This document shows, piece after piece, positions 28,772-37,806 of a stretch of 64,000 nt of DNA; the stretch's first letter is position 1, and the number at the start of each line of letters is the position of its first letter. The stretch spans positions 1 to 64,000 of the forward strand of contig NZ_NEUF01000028.1 in the NCBI RefSeq assembly GCF_002910915.1, given 5' to 3'. Source of the DNA: Streptomyces sp. SM10. GTDB taxonomy: Bacteria > Actinomycetota > Actinomycetes > Streptomycetales > Streptomycetaceae. Below the pieces are notes generated by a model that worked only from the letters and a program-made list of their open reading frames with translations, had not been told where the DNA came from and searched no databases. The translations under genes were made by a program, and so were the position numbers.

Positions 28772-30111
28772 CCGTCCCCTCCGGACGGTCCCGCCGTCCG
28801 GATCGCGCTCCGCACCAGCCGCCTGCGCCGCAGCGCGGGCACGCTGATCTCCGCCACCGCCTGCTCCGGCGCACCCAGCTTGGGCACCGCGCCGGAGAGG
28901 CTGTTGGTCGTGGCGGCGAGCAGTGCCGCGGGGGCACCGCCCCTGCGCCGGACGGAGCCGGGCACCAGCGGGCGTCCGCCGGTGTGCAGCGCCACCGCGG
29001 TGACGGGGGCCGCGACCAGGAGCGTGGCGGCCCCCAGGATCAGGCCCATCACCGCGTAGCCCGCCTGCTCGGAGAGCACGCTGCCGAGCAGGGGGCCGCA
29101 GGCCGTGCCGACGGAGGCCGCCGAGCCCGCGAGGACCGCCCAGCGGCCGCGCACGTCCAGTGAGGCCGCCAGACCGATCAGGTAGGACAGGACCACCGGG
29201 TAGAAGGTGTTCCACGCGATCTCACCGGTGGCGAACGACCCCAGGTCCTCGGCGGAGGAGCTGAGCACGATGCTCCCGGCGATGATCATCGTCCCGAGGC
29301 CGATGGGCACCGCGCGCCCGATCCGGGCACCCAGCATCCCGGCGCCCATGACGCCGAGCAGTCCCGCTCCCAGCGCGGCGGCGAACACGGCGCCGACCGT
29401 CACCTCGGAGAGGCCGACCTGCACGGCGCCGATGCGGCTGCTCACGCCCCACAGCGCGTTCTGCGCCATGGACCAGACGAGCATGCCGCCCGCCAGCACC
29501 AGACCCGACCGGCGGTGCGGCAGCCGCCCCTGGACCGACGAGGTCACGCTGACGGGCTCCGGGCCGCCCAGCCGGGAGGTGGCCGGCCAGACGAGCAGGG
29601 CGACCAGCGCGATGGACGCGAACGGCAGCCGGTGGCCGCCGCCCAGGTGAGGAACCGTCAGGTAGAGAGCGCCCGCCGTCGCCGAGACGCTCAGCAGCCC
29701 GAGCGACGAGGTCCGGTGCGGATCGCTCTGCGCCGCGATCCCGGACGCCGCGACGGCAGTTGCCGCGCCGGAGCCGAAGCCGCCGACCACGACACCCGCG
29801 ACGACCAGCGGCACCGAGGTGGTCAGCGCCGCGCAGCCGTACCCGAGGACGGCGAGCAGCAGCCCCGCGCGCGCCGGTCTCCGCGCCCCGTATCTCTCCA
29901 CGCGTCCGGCCAGTGCGAAGCCGGCCGAGGCGGAGCTGAGCAGGAGGGCGCTGCCGACCAGACCGGCCTGGGCCGAGCTGAGCCCCAGATAGGTGCTGAG
30001 GCGGCCGACGATGGTGGGGAGCAGATAGGCGGCGAGGTAACCGGCGGTGAACACGGCAACCAGGGGCCACGCGGCGCGAGGGCGCGAGGACATGGGCGTT
30101 CCCGAAGACAT
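28735..30111 (-). CDS. MFS transporter
   Basis: A 458-residue major-facilitator protein with about 12 predicted membrane helices (WPLVAVFTAGYLAAYLLPTIV; LVGSALLLSSASAGFALAG). It has a weak loop 2-3 motif (RVERYGARRPARAG) and a cytoplasmic C-terminal tail of about 70 residues rich in Arg/Ser (VPALRRRRLVRSAIRT). Substrate unknown; the N-half resembles sugar- or drug-efflux groups only generally. The gene is divergent from the PfkB-type kinase across a 367-bp region and convergent with the deaminase gene, whose last 37 bp it overlaps on the opposite strand. The long tail would be shorter if the stop avoided that overlap, so the final residues may be recently gained. Confidence 0.82.
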   Translation of the reverse strand: MSSGTPMSSRPRAAWPLVAVFTAGYLAAYLLPTIVGRLSTYLGLSSAQAGLVGSALLLSSASAGFALAGRVERYGARRPARAGLLLAVLGYGCAALTTSVPLVVAGVVVGGFGSGAATAVAASGIAAQSDPHRTSSLGLLSVSATAGALYLTVPHLGGGHRLPFASIALVALLVWPATSRLGGPEPVSVTSSVQGRLPHRRSGLVLAGGMLVWSMAQNALWGVSSRIGAVQVGLSEVTVGAVFAAALGAGLLGVMGAGMLGARIGRAVPIGLGTMIIAGSIVLSSSAEDLGSFATGEIAWNTFYPVVLSYLIGLAASLDVRGRWAVLAGSAASVGTACGPLLGSVLSEQAGYAVMGLILGAATLLVAAPVTAVALHTGGRPLVPGSVRRRGGAPAALLAATTNSLSGAVPKLGAPEQAVAEISVPALRRRRLVRSAIRTAGPSGGDGQSNAYASTSDR

Positions 30112-30478
30112 GCCAGAGGAGGCAGAAGAAGGCAGGGGGGTGGAGCGGGCGGAGCAGGGGTGGGGCAGGGGAGGGGAGGGTACGGCGAATCAACGCAGGG
30201 GAGGGTGGAGCGAGAAACGCGGGAGAAGCGGCACTCGCCGTCGACAGTCCCGGACGGTGCTCGCGGGGCAATTTGTATCAAGCGCGCCCAGGCGACGGAA
30301 AGGCGGCTCGATGTGATCTGGGTCACGTTCAGGTTTATGCAGGATCAGGCCGGGTAGCTGCGCATGTTTATGCAGGTGGGAGTGGTTCTGCGTGCCGCGG
30401 CGCGGGCCCTGGGGAAGCGGGAACGGATCCGGCACACTGGCCGGAACTCGCACTGTCCAGATAGCCGGGGAGCGCACG
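30112..30478. other. divergent regulatory region, MFS and PfkB-type kinase
   Basis: This 367-bp region separates two divergent genes. From 30120 to 30200 it is purine-rich (G/A runs on the plus strand). It then carries a Crp-like site (30312-30327) and a direct repeat GTTTATGCAGG at 30333-30343 and 30366-30376, starts 33 bp apart. No convincing gene is present. Confidence 0.6.
30312..30327. promoter_or_regulatory. Crp-like binding site
   Basis: TGTGATCTGGGTCACG matches TGTGA-N6-TCACA at nine of ten positions and the Streptomyces Crp motif GTG-N6-GNCAC exactly (30313-30326). It lies 152 bp before the kinase start. Confidence 0.6.
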
Positions 30479-31582
30479 GTGAGCACAACTGATCCAGGCA
30501 TCGACCCGCTGCTCGGGCTGCGCGCCCCCCAGGACCCGGCCTGCGACGTCTTCCTGACCGGCACGGTCTTCCTCGACATCATCTTCACCGGGCTGGACAG
30601 CGCCCCGGTGCGCGGGACGGAGTCCTGGGCCCGGGGGATGGGCTCCAGCCCCGGCGGCGTCGCCAACATGGCCACCGCACTCGCCCGGCTCGGCCTGCAC
30701 ACCTCGCTGGCAGCCGCGTTCGGCGACGACCACTACGGCGAGTACTGCTGGGACGCCCTCGAACAGGGCGAGGGCATCGACCTGTCGATGTCGCGCACCG
30801 TCCCCGGCTGGCACTCGCCCGTCACCGTCTCCATGGCGTACGAGGGCGAACGCACGATGGTCTCGCACGGCCACGAGGCCCCGGCGCCCGCACCCTCTCC
30901 CGTGCCCGGCCGCACGCTCCCGCACTGCCCGCCGCGCGCCCGCGCCGCCGTCGCCTCGCTGGCCCCGGGCCGCAGCGAGCCCTGGGTGGCCGGTGCCGCC
31001 CGGAACGGCGCGATGGTCTTCGCCGACGTCGGCTGGGACGAGACCGGCCGCTGGGACCTGGACGCCCTGCCCGACCTCGGGCACTGCCTGGCCTTCCTCC
31101 CCAACGCCGAGGAGGCCATGCGCTACACCCGCACCTCCTGCCCGCGCGCCGCCGCCCACGCCCTGGCCGAGCGTGTGCCGCTGGCCGTCGTCACCCTGGG
31201 CGCCGAGGGGGCCTACGCGGTGGACCGGGCGACGGGAACGGCCGCCGAGGTGCCCGCCATCGAGGTGGAGGCACTGGACCCCACCGGGGCCGGCGACGTC
31301 TTCGTCGCCGGATTCGTCACCGGGACGCTCGCCGGCTGGCCGCTCGCCGACCGCCTCGCCTTCGCCGGACTCACCGCGGCCCTGTCCGTGCAGGAGTTCG
31401 GCGGATCGCTGTCCGCACCCGGATGGGCGGAGGTCGCCGGCTGGTGGCAGCAGGTGCGCACCTGCGCGGACCAGGATCCGGTGGCACTGGAGCGCTACGC
31501 CTTCCTGGAGGAGCTGCTGCCCGCCACGAGCAGGGACTGGCCCCTGCGCCGCGCGGTGCCGACCATCGGCTTCCGTCAGTGA
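30479..31582 (+). CDS. PfkB-family carbohydrate kinase
   Basis: A 367-residue ribokinase/PfkB-type sugar kinase. The N-terminal ligand-binding part has GTVFLDIIFTGLD and SSPGGVANMATALARLG. The C-terminal signature ALDPTGAGDVFVAGFVTG contains the catalytic aspartate and anion hole. GTG 30479 is preceded by GGGGAG at normal spacing. An Ala/Pro-rich insert (APAPAPSPVPGRT, about residue 140) lies between lid and core. The sugar cannot be told. A Crp-like site in the upstream region suggests carbon- or cAMP-linked control. phoH starts about 125 bp downstream. Confidence 0.88.
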   Translation: MSTTDPGIDPLLGLRAPQDPACDVFLTGTVFLDIIFTGLDSAPVRGTESWARGMGSSPGGVANMATALARLGLHTSLAAAFGDDHYGEYCWDALEQGEGIDLSMSRTVPGWHSPVTVSMAYEGERTMVSHGHEAPAPAPSPVPGRTLPHCPPRARAAVASLAPGRSEPWVAGAARNGAMVFADVGWDETGRWDLDALPDLGHCLAFLPNAEEAMRYTRTSCPRAAAHALAERVPLAVVTLGAEGAYAVDRATGTAAEVPAIEVEALDPTGAGDVFVAGFVTGTLAGWPLADRLAFAGLTAALSVQEFGGSLSAPGWAEVAGWWQQVRTCADQDPVALERYAFLEELLPATSRDWPLRRAVPTIGFRQ

Positions 31583-31708
31583 ACGCCGGATGATCACGCG
31601 GTAATTCTCTCGGCGTTGTCGGTGGGGAGTCGTACGCTGGTACTCCGGAGGCCGTCGAGCAGCGAAGGCCCTGCAACGGGAGGTATGCGCAGGCCCGAGG
31701 GCCGGCCC

Positions 31709-32731
31709 ATGACTCAGTCACCCACACACCCGCAGGCGACGGCCCGGATCAGCATCCCGCCGGCTCACCCCATGGTGATGCTCCTGGGATCGGGCGATTC
31801 GCTGCTGCGCGTGATCGAAACGGCGTTCCCGGCCGTCGACATCCATGTCCGGGGCAACGAGATAAGCGCGACTGGCAGCGCGGCGGACGTCGCCCTGATC
31901 CAGCGCCTTTTCGATGAGATGGTGCTGGTGCTCCGCACCGGGCAGCCGATGACGGAGGACGCTGTGGAACGCTCGATCGCCATGCTCAGGGCGGCCGGCA
32001 CCGGCGACGGGGACGGCGCCGAGACCCCCGCCGAGGTGCTCACCCAGAACATCCTGTCCAGCCGCGGCCGCACGATCCGTCCCAAGACGCTCAACCAGAA
32101 GCGCTACGTCGACGCGATCGACAAGCACACCATCGTCTTCGGCATCGGTCCCGCGGGTACCGGCAAGACCTATCTCGCCATGGCCAAGGCGGTCCAGGCC
32201 CTGCAGTCCAAGCAGGTCAGCCGGATCATCCTGACCCGGCCCGCCGTGGAGGCGGGGGAGCGGCTCGGCTTCCTGCCCGGCACGCTCTTCGACAAGATCG
32301 ACCCGTATCTGCGCCCGCTCTACGACGCCCTGCACGACATGCTCGACCCCGACTCGATCCCCCGGCTGATGGCCGCGGGCACGATCGAGGTCGCGCCGCT
32401 GGCCTACATGCGTGGCCGGACACTCAATGACGCCTTCATCATCCTGGACGAGGCGCAGAACACCAGCGCCGAACAGATGAAGATGTTCCTCACCCGCCTC
32501 GGCTTCGACTCGAAGATCGTCGTGACCGGCGACGTGACCCAGGTCGACCTGCCCAGCGGCACCAAGAGCGGTCTGCGTCAGGTCCAGGACATCCTGGAGG
32601 ACGTCCCGGACGTCCACTTCTCCAGGCTCACCTCCCAGGATGTCGTCCGGCACAAGCTCGTCGGCCGTATCGTCGACGCGTACGAGAAGTACGACAACGC
32701 AGAGGGCCGCACCGGCCGCAACGGGAAGTAG
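31709..32731 (+). CDS. phoH: PhoH family protein (PhoH-like ATPase)
   Basis: PhoH-like P-loop ATPase, in many bacteria linked to RNA processing together with YbeY. The 340-residue protein has Walker A GIGPAGTGKT at residues 145-154, TRPAVEAGERLGFLPG and the Walker B FIILDEAQNTS. An N-terminal KH-like segment (VMLLGSGDSLLRVIETAF) lies before it. The ATG at 31709 has GAGGG seven bases upstream; ATG 31685 also exists but overlaps a GGGAGG. ybeY starts 12 bp later. phoH-ybeY-corC is a conserved operon. Confidence 0.94.
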   Translation: MTQSPTHPQATARISIPPAHPMVMLLGSGDSLLRVIETAFPAVDIHVRGNEISATGSAADVALIQRLFDEMVLVLRTGQPMTEDAVERSIAMLRAAGTGDGDGAETPAEVLTQNILSSRGRTIRPKTLNQKRYVDAIDKHTIVFGIGPAGTGKTYLAMAKAVQALQSKQVSRIILTRPAVEAGERLGFLPGTLFDKIDPYLRPLYDALHDMLDPDSIPRLMAAGTIEVAPLAYMRGRTLNDAFIILDEAQNTSAEQMKMFLTRLGFDSKIVVTGDVTQVDLPSGTKSGLRQVQDILEDVPDVHFSRLTSQDVVRHKLVGRIVDAYEKYDNAEGRTGRNGK

Positions 32732-32743
32732 TCGCAGCGCACC

Positions 32744-33241
32744 ATGTCGATCGACGTCAACAACGAGTCCGGAACCGAGGTCGACGAGCAGGCGATCCTC
32801 GACATCGCCCGCTACGCCCTCGCCCGGATGCGGATCCATCCGCTGTCCGAACTCTCGGTGATCGTGGTGGACACCGCCGCCATGGAGCAGCTCCACATCC
32901 AGTGGATGGACCTCCCCGGCCCGACGGATGTCATGTCCTTCCCGATGGACGAGCTCCGTCCCCCGGCGAAGGACGAGGAGGAGCCCCCGCAGGGGCTCCT
33001 CGGTGACATCGTGCTCTGCCCGGAGGTCGCGAAGAAGCAGGGCGAGGACGCCGCGACGCAGCACTCGATGAACGAGGAGCTTCAGCTCCTCACCGTCCAC
33101 GGGGTGCTGCACCTCCTCGGATACGACCACGAGGAGCCGGACGAGAAGGCCGAGATGTTCGGCCTCCAGGCGGCCATCGTCGACGGCTGGCGCGGCGAGC
33201 GCGGTCTGACCGGTCCGTCCCCCGCCCCCACCGTCTCGTGA
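32744..33241 (+). CDS. ybeY: endoribonuclease YbeY
   Basis: Single-strand-specific, zinc-dependent RNase needed for 16S rRNA 3' maturation and ribosome quality control. The 165-residue product has [20 protein letters not shown] and the metal motif [11 protein letters not shown] near residue 120, the hallmark H-x3-H-x5-H. The acidic insert [12 protein letters not shown] is normal for actinobacteria. ATG 32744 is 12 bp after phoH, and the stop overlaps the next start (GTGA). Confidence 0.96.
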   Translation: MSIDVNNESGTEVDEQAILDIARYALARMRIHPLSELSVIVVDTAAMEQLHIQWMDLPGPTDVMSFPMDELRPPAKDEEEPPQGLLGDIVLCPEVAKKQGEDAATQHSMNEELQLLTVHGVLHLLGYDHEEPDEKAEMFGLQAAIVDGWRGERGLTGPSPAPTVS

Positions 33242-34521
33242 GCGTCCCCCTCATCACCGGCGCCGTCCTGCTGGTCGTCGTCGGCTGGCTCGCCGCCTGC
33301 GCCGAGGCAGGGATCGCGCGTACGTCGAGTTTCCGTGCCGCCGAGGCCGTGCGGGCGGGGCGCCGCGGCAGCGCCAAGCTGGAACAGGTCGCCGCCGACC
33401 CCACCCGCTATCTCAACGTGGCCCTGCTCGTCCGGGTCGCCTGCGAGATGTCGGCCGGTGTCCTCGTCACGTACGCGTGCCTCGAGGAACTGGACGAGAC
33501 CTGGCAGGCCCTGGCCCTCGCCATGGGAGTCATGGTCCTCGTCAGCTACGTCGCCATCGGGGTCTCGCCGCGCACCATCGGCCGCCAGCACCCGCTGAAC
33601 ACCGCCACGGCGGCGGCGTACGTCCTGCTGCCGCTGGCCAGGATCATGGGGCCGGTCCCGCAGCTCCTCATCCTCCTCGGCAACGCGCTCACCCCGGGCA
33701 AGGGCTTCCGCAAGGGACCCTTCGCCAGTGAGGCCGAACTGCGCGCGATGGTCGACCTCGCCGAGCAGGAGTCGCTCATCGAGGACGACGAGCGCCGCAT
33801 GGTGCACTCCGTCTTCGAGCTCGGCGACACCCTCGTGCGCGAGGTGATGGTCCCCCGCACCGACCTCGTCTGCATCGAGCGGTACAAGACGGTCCGTCAG
33901 GCACTGACCCTCGCGCTGCGCTCCGGCTTCTCCCGCATCCCGGTCACCGGGGAGAACGAGGACGACATCGTCGGGATCGTCTACCTCAAGGACCTGGTCC
34001 GCAAGACGCACATCAACCGGGACGCGGAGGCCGACCTGGTCTCCACGGCGATGCGCCCCGCCGCCTTCGTGCCCGACACGAAGAACGCCGGCGACCTGCT
34101 GCGCGAGATGCAGCAGGACCGCAGCCACGTCGCCGTCGTCATCGACGAGTACGGCGGCACGGCCGGCATCGTCACCATCGAGGACATCCTCGAGGAGATC
34201 GTCGGCGAGATCACCGACGAGTACGACCGTGAACTCCCGCCGGTCACGGAGCTGGAGAACGGCTGCTTCCGGGTGACCGCCCGGCTCGACATCGGGGACC
34301 TCGGGGAGCTGTTCGGCCTCGACGCCTACGACGACGAGGACGTGGAGACGGTCGGCGGCCTGCTGGCGAAGGCGCTCGGCCGGGTCCCGATCTCCGGGGC
34401 CTCCTCGATCGTCGACCTGCCCGACGGGCGCAAACTCCGCCTCACCGCCGAGTCCCCGGCGGGCCGCAGGAACAAGATCGTCACGGTGCTGGTCGAACCG
34501 GAGGGATCGGAAGAGGCATGA
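33238..34521 (+). CDS. CNNM/CorC-type hemolysin-family membrane protein
   Basis: A 427-residue inner-membrane protein of the HlyC/CorC (CNNM) family, linked to magnesium or cobalt efflux and homeostasis. An N-terminal DUF21 membrane domain with about 3-4 helices ([20 protein letters not shown]) is followed by a pair of CBS domains (about 195-325; [17 protein letters not shown] and [20 protein letters not shown]) and a C-terminal CorC_HlyC domain. GTG 33238 overlaps the ybeY stop, and its own stop overlaps the next ATG (ATGA). This is a tightly coupled operon. Confidence 0.92.
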   Translation: MSVPLITGAVLLVVVGWLAACAEAGIARTSSFRAAEAVRAGRRGSAKLEQVAADPTRYLNVALLVRVACEMSAGVLVTYACLEELDETWQALALAMGVMVLVSYVAIGVSPRTIGRQHPLNTATAAAYVLLPLARIMGPVPQLLILLGNALTPGKGFRKGPFASEAELRAMVDLAEQESLIEDDERRMVHSVFELGDTLVREVMVPRTDLVCIERYKTVRQALTLALRSGFSRIPVTGENEDDIVGIVYLKDLVRKTHINRDAEADLVSTAMRPAAFVPDTKNAGDLLREMQQDRSHVAVVIDEYGGTAGIVTIEDILEEIVGEITDEYDRELPPVTELENGCFRVTARLDIGDLGELFGLDAYDDEDVETVGGLLAKALGRVPISGASSIVDLPDGRKLRLTAESPAGRRNKIVTVLVEPEGSEEA

Positions 34522-34871
34522 CGCCCCAGGAGCTGCGCACGTTCTGCCTGGAGTTCAACGCGAGCACGGAGGAGTTCCCCTTCGGGCCCGAGGCCTCGGT
34601 CTTCAAGGTCCTGGGAAAGATGTTCGCACTCAGCGCGCTCGACGCGCCGCCCCTGAAGATCAGCCTCAAGTGCGACCCGGACGAGGCGCTGCGGCTCCGC
34701 AAGGAGCACTCCGCGATCGTCCCCGGCTGGCACCTCAACAAGCGCCACTGGAACACCGTGACGGTCACCGAGCTCCCGGACCGCATGGTCCGGGAGCTCG
34801 TGGAGGACAGTTACGACCTGGTGGTGGCCGGGCTCCCGAAGGCGGAACGCCTCCGCCTGGACCGGCCGTAG
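34518..34871 (+). CDS. MmcQ/YjbR family protein
   Basis: A 117-residue protein of the MmcQ/YjbR family, an alpha/beta CyaY-like DNA-binding fold of uncertain role. Recognisable features are the start ELRTFCLEFNASTEEFPFG, VFKVLGKMFAL, ISLKCDPDEALRLR and the late PGWHLNKRHWNTV motif. Its ATG overlaps the corC stop, so it is the last member of the phoH-ybeY-corC unit. The following MFS gene is convergent 28 bp away. Confidence 0.9.
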   Translation: MTPQELRTFCLEFNASTEEFPFGPEASVFKVLGKMFALSALDAPPLKISLKCDPDEALRLRKEHSAIVPGWHLNKRHWNTVTVTELPDRMVRELVEDSYDLVVAGLPKAERLRLDRP

Positions 34872-34899
34872 CCCCTGCCGGAGGCCTGAGGCGCGGCAC

Positions 34900-36318
34900 T
34901 CAGGAGGCCCGCCGCAGGCCCGCTCCCACGGCGAGGCCCGTCGCGACGAGGATCACCGCAGCAGCGGTCACCACCAGCCGTACACCGTCGAACAGTGAGC
35001 CCTGCGTGGTCGACAGGACCCCCAGCAGCGGGATGCCGATCGTGATGCCGACCTGCTGGGTCGTGGTGACCAGGCCGGTCGCCAGGCCCTGCTCCCCGTC
35101 GGGTACGCCGGAGGTCACCGTCAGCCCGTAGGCGATGATGGCGCCCAGGTGGCAGGCGCTCGCCAGCGACACCGCCACCGTGGCCAGCCAGACACCCGAG
35201 TCCTCACCGAGGCCGAGCAGCGCCCCGATGAACAGGCCCTGGCCCAGCAGCGAGAACACCAGCACCCGGCGTGCGCCGATGCGGCCGATCACCTTCGGGG
35301 CGAAGACCCCGGCGGCGACCGATGCCAGACCCTGGACCCCGAAGACGAGCCCCGTGCCGAAGGCCGAGAGCCCCAGCAGGTCCTGGAGGTAGAGGGTCAG
35401 GACGAAGACGATCGTGCTCATCATCGAGAAGGTCGCCAGGCCGCCCAGATTGCCGAACGCGACCGTACGGCGCCGCAGCATCGGCAGGGAGACCAGCGGG
35501 GCCGCCGACCGTGACTCGACGACGACGAACGCGGCCAGCAGGGCCACTCCCAGGACCAGGGTGATCCGCACGTCCGTACCGCCGAAGCCGCGCTCGGCCG
35601 CCGTCGACAGCGAGTAGATCAGCGCGAGCAGGCCGCCGGTCACGGTGACGGCCCCGGGCACGTCGAGCTTCGGCCGGTCCGGGGTGCGCGATTCCGCCAG
35701 GAGCTTCGGGGCCAGGGCCAGGACGACGACCGCGGCGACGCTCAGCAGGCCCATCGTGGAGCGCCAGCCCAGCGTGTCGGTGAGCACGCCGCCCGCCACC
35801 ATGCCGGTGGTGAAGCCCAGGGAGAGCAGCGTCCCGCTGATGCCCAGGGCACGGTCCCGCAGCGGCCCCTCGGGGAAGGTGGTGGTCAGCAGCGACATTC
35901 CGGTCGGCACGATCACGGCCGCTCCGAGTCCCTGCAGCGCCCGCCCCGTCAGGAAGGACGCGGGGTCCCAGGCCATCGTCGCCAGGAGCGAGGACGCCCC
36001 GAAGACGGCGAGGCCGGAGAGGAACAGCCTCCGCCTGCCGTAGAGATCGGCGATCCGGCCGAAGAGCAGCAGGAAGCCGCCGGACGGCAGCGCGAACGCG
36101 GTGACGGCCCACTGGAGTCCGGACCGGCTCAGCCCCAGGTCCTCACCGAGGACGGGCAGCGCGACGTTCAGCACGGAGAAGTCGAGGGCCACCATGAACT
36201 GGGCGGCGCAGAGCACGAGGAGCACCAGTCGTGCCCGGCCGGAGAGCGCGGGCGGGGCGGGGCGGGCAACGGGGCCGGGAGTACCGGCGGGGACGGAAGT
36301 CGGGGTTTCGATCGCCAT
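34900..36318 (-). CDS. MFS transporter, DHA2 (14-helix) type
   Basis: A 472-residue drug:proton antiporter-type exporter. The N-terminal helix has AAQFMVALDFSVLNVALPVLG (motif D1-like), followed by FGRIADLYGRRRLF (motif A) and GTLLSLGFTTGMVAGGVLTD (motif C-like). About 14 hydrophobic helices are visible. I start it at ATG 36318 (MAIETPTSV) because the frame upstream to 36363 runs into the promoter region. It is divergent from an MmyB-type regulator 101 bp away, which probably controls it. A similar pair occurs at 50651-53088. Confidence 0.9.
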   Translation of the reverse strand: MAIETPTSVPAGTPGPVARPAPPALSGRARLVLLVLCAAQFMVALDFSVLNVALPVLGEDLGLSRSGLQWAVTAFALPSGGFLLLFGRIADLYGRRRLFLSGLAVFGASSLLATMAWDPASFLTGRALQGLGAAVIVPTGMSLLTTTFPEGPLRDRALGISGTLLSLGFTTGMVAGGVLTDTLGWRSTMGLLSVAAVVVLALAPKLLAESRTPDRPKLDVPGAVTVTGGLLALIYSLSTAAERGFGGTDVRITLVLGVALLAAFVVVESRSAAPLVSLPMLRRRTVAFGNLGGLATFSMMSTIVFVLTLYLQDLLGLSAFGTGLVFGVQGLASVAAGVFAPKVIGRIGARRVLVFSLLGQGLFIGALLGLGEDSGVWLATVAVSLASACHLGAIIAYGLTVTSGVPDGEQGLATGLVTTTQQVGITIGIPLLGVLSTTQGSLFDGVRLVVTAAAVILVATGLAVGAGLRRAS

Positions 36319-36419
36319 GTCCCACAGACTGGATGGACCGGAATATCCGTGGGGAGCGGGCACTTATCCTGTTGGCCGCACCACCAGGCAGGAACGCACA
36401 CGCACACCAGGGGGAGTAC

Positions 36420-37343
36420 GTGGCTTCACCGGCCCAGAACACCGGAGCGGTCCGGACCACCACGGTCCGGGCCGGCACCGACGAGAAGCCGCACCGTCTC
36501 GGCGAACTGCGCGAGTTCCTGATGAGCCGCAGGGCCAGGGTCACCCCGGCCGAGGCGGGCCTGCCGGACGGCGGTGCCCGCCGGCGCACACCGGGACTCC
36601 GCCGCGAGGAGGTCGCCGTCCTCGCGGGCGTGGGCGTCTCCTGGTACCAGTGGCTGGAGCAGGGCCGCGACATCACCGTCTCGCCGCAGGTCCTGGACTC
36701 CGTCGCGCGGGTGCTGCGGCTCAGCAGCGCGGAGCGCCGTCACCTCTACGTGCTGGCCGGGCTCAACCCGCCCGCCCTCGAGGTCGATCCGGCCCACACG
36801 GACATGTGTGAAGGCCTGAGCAGGCTCATCGACGCCTGGATGCCCTTCCCGGCCCACATCATGGACCGCTACTGGAACACCGTGCTCTACAACGACGCGG
36901 CGTCGGCGGTGCTCGGCATGCGCCCCGGGATCGTGCAGAACTGCATGATCGCCTTCTTCACCGACCCGGTGTACCGCGCCCGGTCCACGCACTGGGAGAC
37001 GATCGCCTCCCAGGTCGTCGCCCAGTACCGCGCCGCCTGCTCCGATTCTCCCGAGGACGAGGGCTTCCGCGCCGTGGTCGAGGAGGCCAGGGAGCTCAGC
37101 CCCGAATTCGCCGCCCTCTGGGACCTGCGCGACGTCGTCCCGGGCGGGCAGGTGCGCAAGGAGTTCCAGCATCCCCTCGTCGGCACGCTGATGGTGGAAT
37201 CCACCCAGCTGCGGGTGCCGGCCCGTCCGGACCTGGTGATCATCCTGCACACCCCGCTGCCCGACACCGGCACGGAGGCAAAGCTCCAGTGGCTCGACTC
37301 TCCCGAGGGCCGGCGTGGCTCGATGTACCCCGTCCCGGGGTGA
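36420..37343 (+). CDS. XRE-type regulator with MmyB-like ligand-binding domain
   Basis: A 307-residue transcription factor. The N-terminal helix-turn-helix spans LGELREFLMSRRARVTPAEAGL to VAVLAGVGVSWYQWLEQGRDI. The C-terminal MmyB-like domain (PAHIMDRYWNTVLYNDAASAVLG, and a late HPLVGTLMVESTQLRVP) resembles fatty-acid- or antibiotic-binding domains of that family. GTG 36420 has AGGGGGAG just upstream. Divergent orientation next to the MFS exporter suggests ligand-relieved control of the exporter. The regulator encoded at 52222 has the same layout. Confidence 0.88.
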   Translation: MASPAQNTGAVRTTTVRAGTDEKPHRLGELREFLMSRRARVTPAEAGLPDGGARRRTPGLRREEVAVLAGVGVSWYQWLEQGRDITVSPQVLDSVARVLRLSSAERRHLYVLAGLNPPALEVDPAHTDMCEGLSRLIDAWMPFPAHIMDRYWNTVLYNDAASAVLGMRPGIVQNCMIAFFTDPVYRARSTHWETIASQVVAQYRAACSDSPEDEGFRAVVEEARELSPEFAALWDLRDVVPGGQVRKEFQHPLVGTLMVESTQLRVPARPDLVIILHTPLPDTGTEAKLQWLDSPEGRRGSMYPVPG

Positions 37344-37392
37344 GCGGACCCCGTTGCGCGGCGGCCACCCGTCCCCTTCGTATGCTCAGCAC

Positions 37393-37746
37393 ATGACTGA
37401 GAGCACCGACCTCGGCCCCGAGGACCGCAAGATCGTCACGCTGGCGCGCAGCGTCCGCGCCCGCAACGGAGTGCCTGAGGGCGCGGCGGTCCGGGACGAG
37501 ACGGGACGTACGTACGCCGCCGGCACCGTGGCCCTGGAGTCGCTGAAGCTCAGCGCGCTGCAGACCGCGGTCGCCATGGCGGTGGCGAGTGGCGCCACGT
37601 CCCTTGAGGCGGCGGCCGTCGTCTCCGAGGCGGCGACCGCCTCGGACACCGACCGTGCCGCCGTCCGTGACCTGGGAGGTCCCGACACACCCGTGCTGCT
37701 CGCGGGGCCCGACGGCACGCTCCGGTCGGCGGTGGCCGCGGGCTGA
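37393..37746 (+). CDS. degenerate cytidine deaminase-like protein
   Basis: A 117-residue protein with the length and secondary-structure order of a homotetrameric cytidine deaminase (EDRKIVTLARSVRARNGV; AAVRDETGRTYAAGTV). However, the zinc motifs are missing. Where the family has CAExxAI, this protein reads LSALQTAVAMA, and no PCxxC occurs later. It therefore cannot bind catalytic zinc in the usual way. The ATG at 37393 fits the family start. It lies 60 bp before era, as cdd-like genes often do, so it is a structural relic or a repurposed fold rather than an active deaminase. Confidence 0.7.
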   Translation: MTESTDLGPEDRKIVTLARSVRARNGVPEGAAVRDETGRTYAAGTVALESLKLSALQTAVAMAVASGATSLEAAAVVSEAATASDTDRAAVRDLGGPDTPVLLAGPDGTLRSAVAAG

Positions 37747-37806
37747 TTCGGGGCGGTGGCGCCCTGCTGTGCATCGCCGCCGCCCGGATCGGGGAGAATG
37801 GGCGCC

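Noticed and set aside
26753..29215. 820-codon minus-strand frame across RNase Z and deaminase genes
   Set aside because: Antisense to three clearly recognised genes and without domain-like sequence.
30047..30370. Short frames in the MFS-PfkB gap
   Set aside because: Overlap the start of the MFS gene and a purine-rich tract; no supporting start signals.
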